Below, one piece after another: positions 37,700 through 46,822 of a DNA stretch of 64,000 bases (position 1 is the first letter of the stretch; every line of letters starts with the position of its first letter). A program made the position numbers and the translations under genes. The DNA lies in NCBI RefSeq assembly GCF_001294335.1, contig NZ_LGKG01000057.1, forward strand, positions 1-64,000. Direction: 5' to 3'. Origin of the DNA: Streptomyces chattanoogensis. Lineage in GTDB: Bacteria; Actinomycetota; Actinomycetes; Streptomycetales; Streptomycetaceae. The notes beneath the pieces were generated by a model, which was given only the letters and a program-made list of their open reading frames with translations, was not told the origin of the DNA and ran no database searches.

Positions 37700-38215
37700 A
37701 TGAACGGACAGCCGGAATCCCGTAGCGACGCGGCGGACACCGCCTGGCGGATCCATGCAGCCCTCATGGACTGGACCGCCAAGGTGGACACCAAAGCGTC
37801 CTTCGCGCTGAGCCTCGAATCGGCGGTGGTGACCGCCCTCGCCGCGTTCTCGGATGATCTCGCCCCCTCGTCGTTCGCCGTTCGGCGGTGGGTGGTGGCC
37901 GCGTTGTACTGGGGCGGTGTGGGGCTGCTGATGGCGGCGATCGCGATGTCCGTCGCCGTGGTGATGCCCCGATTGGACAGTGGGCGCGCCAAGGCCGACT
38001 CACAGGATGGATTCGTGTACTTCGGTCATCTGCGGTACTGGGCTCCCGCGCAGCTCACCGAAGCACTGCGGGGCCGGGATCCGGTGCCGGTCCTGAGCCG
38101 GCAGGTGATCGCCATGTCACGGATCTCGTGGCACAAGCATCGTCTGGTCCAGATGTCGCTTGTTGCTGCCACGGTGGGGGCTGCGATGGCGTCCACCGCT
38201 CGCATCGCCGCGTGA
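37700..38215 (+). CDS. Pycsar system effector-family membrane protein (DUF5706)
   Basis: A 171-residue membrane protein with the layout of the Pycsar effector (PycTM, DUF5706) family: an N-terminal helix WRIHAALMDWTAKVDTKASF, hydrophobic helices at about 35-52, 66-90 and 150-168, then PRLD, GFVYFGHLRYW, and VIAMSRISWHKHRLVQMSL. In Pycsar, such proteins damage the membrane on binding cyclic pyrimidine nucleotides made by a class III cyclase. A cyclase-like gene is about 1 kb away. AAGGAG lies 6 nt before this ATG; another ATG at 37697 directly precedes it. It is divergent from the Crp/Fnr gene. Confidence 0.85.
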   Translation: MNGQPESRSDAADTAWRIHAALMDWTAKVDTKASFALSLESAVVTALAAFSDDLAPSSFAVRRWVVAALYWGGVGLLMAAIAMSVAVVMPRLDSGRAKADSQDGFVYFGHLRYWAPAQLTEALRGRDPVPVLSRQVIAMSRISWHKHRLVQMSLVAATVGAAMASTARIAA

Positions 38216-38240
38216 CGCAGTCCGGGGCACCCCGATTCGC

Positions 38241-38259
38241 CCACAATGACAGATTGTGG
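38241..38259. repeat. Inverted repeat CCACAA-N7-TTGTGG
   Basis: A 6-bp-arm dyad lies 25 nt after the DUF5706 stop and 160 nt before the PstS-like gene, followed by an A/T-rich stretch (38262-38288). It could be a weak terminator or an operator; the sequence does not decide. Confidence 0.4.
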
Positions 38260-38415
38260 TGCTATGAATGCGTAAAGTAATGAAAGATGCGGTTGCGGCT
38301 GCAATGTGCACGCTTGTGTGAGACGCCGCCGCCCGGATCCTCCGCGCCGCGCTTTGTGTGGCGTCACCCTCAGCTGCGCCGGCCGCGCCCGGTCCGCAGA
38401 AAGGAGTACGGGAGA

Positions 38416-39558
38416 GTGAAGCCTCCGTGGAAGGGCGGGCTGCGCGCCGGGGCCGTCGGGGCGGCGGTCGTCTCCGGTGCCCTGGCCCTGACGGCCTGCG
38501 GTTCGAACGGCGACTCCGGCGCCTCGGGCAGTCCGTCCCCTGCCGCCGCGACCAGCACCGGCGCCGGCGGCATCGCCTGCGGCAAAGCGGCCACCCTGCA
38601 GGCGTCCGGCTCGACGGCGCAGCAGTACGCCATGAAGGACTGGATCAAGAACTACTCCAAGGCCTGCCCCGACACGAAGATCAACTACGACGGCAACGGC
38701 TCCGGCAAAGGGCAGGACGACTTCCTCGCGGGCAAGACGGCCTTCGCGGGCTCGGACACCCCGCTCACCGGCGACCAGATCGACCAGTCCAAGAAGGTCT
38801 GCACCGGCGGCGGCCGCGCCGTCCACCTGCCGATGGTCGGCGGACCGATCGCCGTCGGCTTCCACCTCTCCGGGGTCGACCGGCTGGTCCTGGACGCCCC
38901 CACCATCGCCAAGATCTTCGACGGACGGATCACCACGTGGAACGATCCGGCGATCACCCAGCTCAACAAGGGGGCCAAGCTGCCCTCGACGCCGATCCGG
39001 CAGTTCCACCGTTCCGACTCCTCCGGCACGACGGACAACTTCACCGCCTACCTCGCCGCCGCCGCCCCGGACGACTGGCCGTACGACCACGGCAAGGAGT
39101 GGACGGCCAAGGGCGGCAAGGCCGTCAAGGGCTCGGCCGACCTCGCCACCCAGGTGCAGAAGACCGAGGGCGCGATCGGCTACTTCGAGCTGCCGTACGC
39201 GGTCGCCCGCATGATCCGCACGGTCTCCGTCGACACCGGTGCGCCCACCCCGGTGGACGCCAACGTGATCTCGGCCTCCCAGGCGATCGCCGGCGCCAAG
39301 ACCGTCGACACCGGCAGCGACGTCCTCGTCAAGCTGAACTACACGGCGAAGGCCCCCGGTGCCTACCCCATCGACGTGGTCACCTACGAGATCGTCTGCG
39401 ACAAGGGCAACAAGTCCGCCACCTGGCCCGCCACCAAGGCGTTCCTGACGTACATGGCCAGCCAGAAGGGGCAGCAGAACCTCACCTTCCAGGGCTATGC
39501 GACGCTCCCGGCCGCGGTGGTGAACAAGGTCCGCGGCGAGATCGGCACACTGTCCTGA
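38416..39558 (+). CDS. pstS: PstS-like phosphate-binding lipoprotein
   Basis: A 380-residue extracellular binding protein. The signal peptide ends in the lipobox LTACGSNG, anchoring it to the membrane. PstS-family segments are ATLQASGSTAQQYAMKDWI, FAGSDTPLTGDQI, HRSDSSGTTDNFTAYL with the phosphate-binding Ser/Thr loop, and EGAIGYFELPYA. GTG 38416 follows GGGAG. There are no pstC/A/B genes next to it, so it is either an accessory PstS or serves a transporter encoded elsewhere. I see no canonical GTTCACC PHO box upstream. The stop is 36 nt from the convergent oxidoreductase gene. Confidence 0.9.
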   Translation: MKPPWKGGLRAGAVGAAVVSGALALTACGSNGDSGASGSPSPAAATSTGAGGIACGKAATLQASGSTAQQYAMKDWIKNYSKACPDTKINYDGNGSGKGQDDFLAGKTAFAGSDTPLTGDQIDQSKKVCTGGGRAVHLPMVGGPIAVGFHLSGVDRLVLDAPTIAKIFDGRITTWNDPAITQLNKGAKLPSTPIRQFHRSDSSGTTDNFTAYLAAAAPDDWPYDHGKEWTAKGGKAVKGSADLATQVQKTEGAIGYFELPYAVARMIRTVSVDTGAPTPVDANVISASQAIAGAKTVDTGSDVLVKLNYTAKAPGAYPIDVVTYEIVCDKGNKSATWPATKAFLTYMASQKGQQNLTFQGYATLPAAVVNKVRGEIGTLS

Positions 39559-39594
39559 CGTCCGGCCGGACGGCGGGCACCCGGGCTCGGGAGC

Positions 39595-41295
39595 TCAGGC
39601 CGGCGCGCCGTCCGGGTCGAGCAGATGGGGGAGCCCCTTGCGATAGCGCTCGCGGTCGGCCTCTTTGTGGGCCGCGAACTCCGGCGGCACATGGAGTTCC
39701 CCCAGCGTGCACCGGTCGGCGGTGGATCCGTCCGCGTCCAGCAGGGCGTTGACGGCCTGGCGGGCGGCGGCGTTGGCGCCTTCCATGGTCGAGACGTTGA
39801 TGTTCGTCCGTACCCAGTCACCGGCCAGGAACAGATTGCCGATACCGGTCCGGGAGGCGGGCCGGTCGTCCCACGACCCGGGACTCTGCACGAACAGCGG
39901 GGTGTCGTTGGCGACGGCGGGGGTCCCCGGGCCGATGACGGCCGGATCGAGGAACCACGAGTGCAGCATCTCATCGCCCAGTACCGTTGCGCCGCCGCTG
40001 TTGACGTGGGCCTTGATCTGCGCCCAGGTCTCCTGCGCGATCTCTTCGGGCGTGCATTCCCGGGCCGCCTTCTTGGTGAACATGCCCGGGGCGGACCAGT
40101 CGGAAATGATGGTCGACAGACAGTCCTTGACCGTGTGGTCGTGATATTCGGTGAAGGGCCGCTGCCAGAACTGGGCCTGGCTGATGGATGTGACCGCCCA
40201 GGTGGAATCGACGTAGTTCACATGCCCGTGGGTGAGCGGGACTTCCTCTTTGAGATAGAACATGAGGCCGTTCATCCACTCGGTACGCAACCGGCGGCAG
40301 CCCGCCAGATGCGGGTCCGCGGCCAGCACCTGTGGAGACAGCAGGGCCGAAAAGCGCTCGACCGGCAGCGCCGAGAGGAAATAGTCGGCGGTGATGCTCC
40401 GGCGGCTTCCGGCGGCGTCACTCACCAGCGCCGAGGCGATGCGCCCCTTTTCCATGTGCAGCGACTCGACCGTACGGCCCACCTCGAACTCGACGCCGAG
40501 GCCGGTCAGACGGTCGACCCAGGGGTCGATCAGCTTCTCGCCGGTGGGCCCGTTCAGCACCCGGTCCAGGGTTCCGCCCGGCTCGTTGCCCCGGCCGAAC
40601 CGGCTGCAGACCGTGGCCTCGAAGATCAGGCCGATGGAATGGGTGCTGGCATCCTTGGACTGCATGGCGGCCAGATTGCGGACCAGACCGTCGGCGAACC
40701 ACCGCTGGAACGCCGGGGACATCGTGTCGGCCTTCAGGAAGTCGTTCCAGGAAACCCTGTCCCACTGGCCGAGCCGCCGCTCCTGGCAACTCGTCCCGTA
40801 GACCACGCATTTCCGCGCGCCGTGGAGTGCCTCGTCCGGGGGCACATGCGCCAGTTCCGTCGAGGCATGGGCTATGGCGGCTATCGCCAGGTCCGGGGTG
40901 AGGAATTCCGCCCAGGGCGGCAGGGCGGACGAGGGCTGGAAGGAGATCTCGGTGTCCGGGTGACCGTCGGCGCGCGACCCCAGATAGGAGGTCGCGGATA
41001 TCAGGTTGTCCCAGGTCCCGTTGCGGTTCCCGGGAAAAGGGATACGCCGCATGGTGTCGGTCAGGTTCTTGTAGAAGCCGGGAAAGAAACGGAATCCGTG
41101 TTCGCCGGGCAGCCCGCTGCCCGGCGCGGGAAAGCTACGGGCCTTGCCGCCCGGCGCCCGCCGCTCGTAGACCGTCACGGCAAAACCGCGTTCGGCCAGT
41201 TCCAGCGCGGCCGACAGACCGGCCACACCCCCGCCCAGCACCGCGACCCGCTTCGCGCGGGGCCCTGTGCCGGAACGGCTTTTTCCCTCGGGCAT
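39595..41295 (-). CDS. FAD-dependent amine oxidase/phytoene desaturase-like oxidoreductase
   Basis: A 566-residue flavoprotein. The FAD-binding dinucleotide motif is VAVLGGGVAGLSAALELAER with VYERRAPGGKARSF, and the C-terminal FAD motif is NLFLAGDWVRTNINVSTMEG. Overall it resembles the phytoene desaturase/hydroxysqualene dehydroxylase/amine oxidase superfamily; HGFRFFPGFYKNL is typical of this Streptomyces subgroup. The substrate is not known, and no carotenoid or hopanoid genes are nearby. ATG at 41295 is convergent with pstS. It may be part of the accessory region between argR and argG. Confidence 0.87.
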   Translation of the reverse strand: MPEGKSRSGTGPRAKRVAVLGGGVAGLSAALELAERGFAVTVYERRAPGGKARSFPAPGSGLPGEHGFRFFPGFYKNLTDTMRRIPFPGNRNGTWDNLISATSYLGSRADGHPDTEISFQPSSALPPWAEFLTPDLAIAAIAHASTELAHVPPDEALHGARKCVVYGTSCQERRLGQWDRVSWNDFLKADTMSPAFQRWFADGLVRNLAAMQSKDASTHSIGLIFEATVCSRFGRGNEPGGTLDRVLNGPTGEKLIDPWVDRLTGLGVEFEVGRTVESLHMEKGRIASALVSDAAGSRRSITADYFLSALPVERFSALLSPQVLAADPHLAGCRRLRTEWMNGLMFYLKEEVPLTHGHVNYVDSTWAVTSISQAQFWQRPFTEYHDHTVKDCLSTIISDWSAPGMFTKKAARECTPEEIAQETWAQIKAHVNSGGATVLGDEMLHSWFLDPAVIGPGTPAVANDTPLFVQSPGSWDDRPASRTGIGNLFLAGDWVRTNINVSTMEGANAAARQAVNALLDADGSTADRCTLGELHVPPEFAAHKEADRERYRKGLPHLLDPDGAPA

Positions 41296-41389
41296 CTGGC
41301 ACGTCCTCTCCGCTCGGCGTGACGCACGCGGGGTAGGTCGCGCCCATCCTCGTCACGGCAGGCCGAGGCCAAACGTGCCTATTCCGCCG

Positions 41390-41575
41390 TCATGGCCCGT
41401 CCAGGCCATGGGGAGCCCGGCGGGCAGCCGAGGCGCGTACGGCACTGAAGTCCACCGCCCGGGCCACCTCCCGCTGGGTCTCTTCCGCGATCCGCCGGGT
41501 TTCCGCGGGGACGTCTCCGCGTTCCTCCACCAGTCGGTCGTAGATCGGTGCCTCGGATATGGCTGCGGAGCTCAT
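41390..41575 (-). CDS. Small hypothetical protein
   Basis: A 61-residue product (MSSAAISEAPIYDRLVEERG...), mainly one amphipathic helix with alternating charge (VPAETRRIAEETQREVARAV). GAAGG lies 8 nt before the ATG. The charged helix and start site favour a real gene, but there is no recognised family and it is short. It lies just upstream of the oxidoreductase on the same strand (94 nt gap). Confidence 0.45.
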   Translation of the reverse strand: MSSAAISEAPIYDRLVEERGDVPAETRRIAEETQREVARAVDFSAVRASAARRAPHGLDGP

Positions 41576-41845
41576 GTCAGGTCGCCTTCAAGAGTGCTGC
41601 TCAACGGATTCCACCAGCGGCTGGAAATGCGGGACGAGTTTACGTTGCCTTGATCGTCGCCATGCGTCGCCTCCGCAACCGGTCCGGATCCGGTCCGTAT
41701 GCGGCCCCGAAACGACCGGTATCCGACAGCCTTGGACGCGCTGCTCCCTGCTCGCCACGCACCGTAACCATGGCGTCCGCCCCCTGAACACACGGAAGGC
41801 CGCCCCCGCATCGCTGCGGAAACGGCCTCCGACCTGCTCAAAAGC

Positions 41846-41922
<77 letters not shown>

Positions 41923-42064
41923 GTGCTCGTACCGGCCGGAAGTTTCCCGGCCGGGGCGTGCAGAAGAAAAATACCCTGTCCCCGGCCCGGATTCCAAAGC
42001 GGGGTCCCGTCCGGGCGGTGGCGGACGTCCGGGCGGGCCCCGCCCGCCCGTGTTTGGATGGGGT

Positions 42065-42442
42065 ATGGGCGGAATCTCCCGTAATGCCGATGTCCGCGTG
42101 CGACGCGTGTACGACCCTCCGGAGCCGGCCGACGGCGCCCGGGTGCTGGTGGACCGGCTGTGGCCGCGCGGACTGTCGAAGGCCGATGCGCTGCTGACCG
42201 AGTGGTGCAAGGACGTGGCGCCCTCGACGGAGCTGCGGCGCTGGTACCGGCACGAGGGGGAGCGCTACGAGCGGTTCGCCGAGCGCTATCGCGAGGAGCT
42301 GACGGGGGAGGCGGTGCAGCCGGCGCTGGCGCGGCTGCGGGAGCTGGCGGCGGATGGGCCGCTGACCCTGCTCACCGCGACGAAGGAGGTGGGGCAAAGC
42401 CATGTCCAGGTGCTGCTCGAGGTCCTCCGCGAGGGTTCCTGA
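42065..42442 (+). CDS. DUF488 family protein
   Basis: A 125-residue cytoplasmic protein. The DUF488/YeaO-like signature is clear: [51 protein letters not shown] and the terminal [20 protein letters not shown]. The family is small and widespread with no firmly assigned activity; rhodanese-like or nucleic-acid-related roles have been suggested. ATG 42065 is close behind GGATGGGG. It is the gene immediately before argG but is separated from it by the ARG operator region. Confidence 0.88.
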   Translation: MGGISRNADVRVRRVYDPPEPADGARVLVDRLWPRGLSKADALLTEWCKDVAPSTELRRWYRHEGERYERFAERYREELTGEAVQPALARLRELAADGPLTLLTATKEVGQSHVQVLLEVLREGS

Positions 42443-42501
42443 CGCGCTGCGGTATCCCCTCCGGCGCCCGTGCGGCACCCCACTGGAAGCTCGCTGACCT
42501 G

Positions 42502-42567
42502 CGCATTCATCGATGCGTTGACGAAACATACGGTGGAGTGCATACTTATACCCATCAGCGTATGCAC
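42502..42567 (+). promoter_or_regulatory. argG promoter with two ARG-box dyads
   Basis: A 16-bp dyad CGCAT-N6-ATGCG (42502-42517) abuts TTGACG (42518-42523). A 17-nt spacer and CATACT (42541-42546) complete a promoter. A second dyad, GTGCATAC (42538-42545) with GTATGCAC (42560-42567), overlaps the -10 and the expected start of transcription. AAGGAG follows at 42571. This is a textbook layout for ArgR repression, stronger than at argC. Confidence 0.8.
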
Positions 42568-42582
42568 CGTAAGGAGAAACCC

Positions 42583-43776
42583 GTGACCGAGCGCGTCGTA
42601 CTCGCCTACTCGGGCGGCCTGGACACCTCCGTCTGTATCGGCTGGATCGCCGAGGAGACGGGCGCCGAGGTCATCGCCGTTGCCGTGGACGTCGGCCAGG
42701 GCGGCGAGGACCTGGACGTCATCCGCAAGCGCGCCCTCGCCTGCGGCGCCGTGGAGGCCGAGGTCGCGGACGCCAAGGACGAGTTCGCCGATGAGTACTG
42801 CCTCCCGGCGATCAAGGCCAATGCGCTGTACATGGACCGCTACCCGCTGGTCTCCGCGCTCTCCCGGCCGACGATCGTCAAGCACCTGGTCGCCGCCGCC
42901 AAGAAGCACGGCGCCACCACCGTCGCCCACGGCTGCACCGGCAAGGGCAACGACCAGGTCCGTTTCGAGGCCGGTATCTCCTCCCTCGCCCCCGATCTGA
43001 AGTGCATCGCGCCGGTCCGTGACTACGCGATGACCCGGGACAAGGCCATCGCCTTCTGCGAGGCCAACAACCTCCCGATCGCGACGACCAAGAAGTCGCC
43101 GTACTCGATCGACCAGAATGTCTTCGGGCGGGCCGTGGAGACCGGCTTCCTCGAGGACATCTGGAACGCCCCGATCGAGGACGTTTACGAGTACACCCAG
43201 AACCCGGCCACCCCGCGGGAGGCCGACGAGGTCGTCATCACCTTCGAGCAGGGTGTCCCGGTCGCCATCGACGGCAAGAAGGTCACCGTCCTCCAGGCGA
43301 TCCAGGAGCTGAACGAGCGGGCCGGCGCCCAGGGCATCGGCCGGATCGACATGGTCGAGGACCGGCTCGTCGGCATCAAGTCCCGCGAGGTGTACGAGGC
43401 GCCCGGCGCCATCGCGCTGATCACCGCGCACCAGGAGCTGGAGAACGTCACCGTCGAGCGCGAACTGGCCCGCTACAAGCGGCAGGTCGAGCAGCGCTGG
43501 GGCGAACTGGTCTACGACGGCCTGTGGTTCTCCCCGCTCAAGCGGGCCCTGGACGGCTTCATCGACGAGGCCAGCCAGGCCGTCTCCGGCGACATCCGGA
43601 TGACGCTGCACGGCGGCCGGGCGGTGGTCACCGGGCGGAAGTCCGACCAGTCGCTGTACGACTTCAACCTGGCGACGTACGACACCGGCGACACCTTCGA
43701 CCAGTCGCTCTCCAAGGGCTTCATCGAGCTCTTCGGTATGTCCAGCAAGATCGCGGCCAAGCGCGACCTGGCCTGA
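42583..43776 (+). CDS. argG: Argininosuccinate synthase
   Basis: ATP-dependent condensation of citrulline and aspartate. The 397-residue product has the PP-loop [15 protein letters not shown], the citrulline/aspartate-binding segments [13 protein letters not shown] and [15 protein letters not shown], and the C-terminal oligomerisation helix. Length is normal. GTG start at 42583 follows AAGGAG. Expression should be repressed by arginine through the dyads described upstream. argH follows 90 nt later in the same direction. Confidence 0.97.
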   Translation: MTERVVLAYSGGLDTSVCIGWIAEETGAEVIAVAVDVGQGGEDLDVIRKRALACGAVEAEVADAKDEFADEYCLPAIKANALYMDRYPLVSALSRPTIVKHLVAAAKKHGATTVAHGCTGKGNDQVRFEAGISSLAPDLKCIAPVRDYAMTRDKAIAFCEANNLPIATTKKSPYSIDQNVFGRAVETGFLEDIWNAPIEDVYEYTQNPATPREADEVVITFEQGVPVAIDGKKVTVLQAIQELNERAGAQGIGRIDMVEDRLVGIKSREVYEAPGAIALITAHQELENVTVERELARYKRQVEQRWGELVYDGLWFSPLKRALDGFIDEASQAVSGDIRMTLHGGRAVVTGRKSDQSLYDFNLATYDTGDTFDQSLSKGFIELFGMSSKIAAKRDLA

Positions 43777-43827
43777 GCCCCGCTCGTTACCCACGTACGA
43801 CCGGCCGCCTCCTCACCCTCGCGGTGA

Positions 43828-45297
<1,470 letters not shown>

Positions 45298-45316
45298 CGC
45301 ACACCGGACGCCGACG

Positions 45317-45349
45317 GCGGCCCCTGCCCGGTCATCGGGCGGGGGCCGC
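45317..45349 (+). terminator. Hairpin after argH
   Basis: A 14-bp GC-rich stem with one wobble pair (45317-45330 with 45336-45349) lies between argH and the convergent mycothiol-enzyme gene. It is a probable terminator. Confidence 0.7.
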
Positions 45350-45375
45350 CGCCGTTGTGCCCCGGACCGGCCGGC

Positions 45376-46134
45376 TCAGATCCAGGGCGGCAGCTGCGGG
45401 GCGTCGGCGGACGGCGCCGGCGCCCGGCCGGTGAGCCAGCCGAGCGCCGCCGCCCGGGTGGCCGTCACGACGGGGCCGTCACCCGCTCCGAAGGACCGGC
45501 GCTCACCGGTGTCGGTGAGGTGCAGCCGGAAGGCCGGCGGCTCGGCCCGGTCGGTGTAGTAGCCCGCCACATCGTCCAGGACGATCCCTGCGGCCTCGCC
45601 CGGGACCCGGTCGAAGGTGTAGCCGACGGCCAGATCGACATGGTGCACCACCATCTCGCGCAGCCGGATGACCAGGATCCGCTCCGGGGTGCACCGTTCC
45701 CCGGTGATCGGGCGGACGGCCGCCCGCCAGGCGTGCGGCGGCAGGGTGCGCAGATCCTCGTGGAACGCGTCCGCGGTGCGCTCCACATCGTCGACCATGT
45801 CCTGCCAGGGACGCCCGGCGCCTGCCTCGATCTCCCTGGCGCGCGCGTCGTAGCTCGCGTACTGCGGGTTCTCGACGCCGGTCCGCGCCCAGTCCAGCAG
45901 CTTGCGCAGGCCGTCCGTACTGCGCGCGACATGGGTGAGCAGATGTCCACGGGTCCAGCCCGGCAGTGCGCACTTCTCGCGGGCGGCGGCGCCGGGGAGG
46001 GCGCGGCACGCGGTCAGCAGGTCTTCGGTGGCGGCGGTGATGTGTGCCTGGATCCGGTCGCGCTGGTGCCGGCGGTTCTGCTCCTGGCGCTGCTCGCCGG
46101 CCGGCTCCTCGGCCTGATCGGTCTCCTGGGTCAT
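45376..46134 (-). CDS. Maleylpyruvate isomerase family mycothiol-dependent enzyme
   Basis: A 252-residue DinB-fold enzyme. The metal-binding His set appears in ALPGWTRGHLLTHVARSTDG and RLREMVVHHVDLAVGY, with the N-terminal helix RDRIQAHITAATEDLLTACR and a C-terminal SCP2-like part ending PQLPPWI. Family members use mycothiol, the actinobacterial thiol, in isomerisation or detoxification. The substrate is unknown. The first 25 residues are Glu/Gln-rich and probably disordered. It is divergent from the TetR gene. Confidence 0.88.
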   Translation of the reverse strand: MTQETDQAEEPAGEQRQEQNRRHQRDRIQAHITAATEDLLTACRALPGAAAREKCALPGWTRGHLLTHVARSTDGLRKLLDWARTGVENPQYASYDARAREIEAGAGRPWQDMVDDVERTADAFHEDLRTLPPHAWRAAVRPITGERCTPERILVIRLREMVVHHVDLAVGYTFDRVPGEAAGIVLDDVAGYYTDRAEPPAFRLHLTDTGERRSFGAGDGPVVTATRAAALGWLTGRAPAPSADAPQLPPWI

Positions 46135-46233
46135 TCACCCTCCCGAGTGCGGTGGTGGTGCGCGCCCGCGGACATCGTAGGTCCGGTCCATTGCCGTGGG
46201 GAGCGGGCGCCCGCCGTCCCAAGGCCGCTGCAG

Positions 46234-46271
46234 TGAGACATTGACGTCTCATTCGGGTACTCTGTGTCTCA
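46234..46271 (+). promoter_or_regulatory. TetR operator/promoter, probably leaderless tetR
   Basis: An 18-bp palindrome, TGAGAC ATTGAC GTCTCA (46234-46251), is followed 20 nt later by a third half site GTCTCA (46266-46271) that reaches the tetR ATG. A TACTCT (46258-46263) could be the -10 with the palindrome over the -35. That would start transcription at or beside the ATG. This is a strong candidate autoregulatory operator for the TetR protein. Confidence 0.7.
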
Positions 46272-46822
46272 TGGCCGTAGATCGTGAACAGGTACTCACC
46301 CAAGCCGCCGCGCTGCTCGCCCGCCGGGCGACGACGTCGATGGACGAGATCGCCCGCGCCGCCGGCATCAGCCGGGCCACCCTGCACCGGCACTTCGCGG
46401 GACGCGACGCGCTGATCCGCGCCCTCGAACAGCACGGCATCGAGCGGTTCACCCAGGCCATGGACGCGGCCCGGCTCGACGACGGCCCCGCCTGCGACGC
46501 ACTGCGCCGGCTGATCACCGAGGCCGAACAGGTCGCGGGCGTACTGGCCTTCCTCTTCACCGAGAACCAGCTCTTCGAGGGCGCGGAGATCAACGCGGGC
46601 TGGGCCCGGCTGGACGCCCGTCTCCACGCCCTCTTCCGCCGCGGCCAGGAACAGGGCGAATTCCGCATCGACCTCAGCGCCGCCTGGCTCACCGAGGCGT
46701 TCTACGGCCTGATCGGCGCCGGTGCCTGGTCCGTCCACGAAGGGCGCGTCGCCCGCAACGACCTCAACCACTCGATCGCCGAGCTGCTGCTCGGCGGCAT
46801 CCGACGGAGCATGGAGAAATGA
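46271..46822 (+). CDS. TetR family transcriptional regulator
   Basis: A 183-residue regulator. The N-terminal HTH (about 5-50) is MDEIARAAGISRATLHRHFA. The C-terminal ligand domain is helical, with INAGWARLDARLHALFRRGQ. It overlaps the MFS exporter gene by 4 bp (ATGA), so regulator and pump are coupled, and derepression by the pumped compound is likely. A dyad operator covers its own promoter. There is no ribosome binding site before the ATG, fitting a leaderless message. Confidence 0.93.
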   Translation: MAVDREQVLTQAAALLARRATTSMDEIARAAGISRATLHRHFAGRDALIRALEQHGIERFTQAMDAARLDDGPACDALRRLITEAEQVAGVLAFLFTENQLFEGAEINAGWARLDARLHALFRRGQEQGEFRIDLSAAWLTEAFYGLIGAGAWSVHEGRVARNDLNHSIAELLLGGIRRSMEK

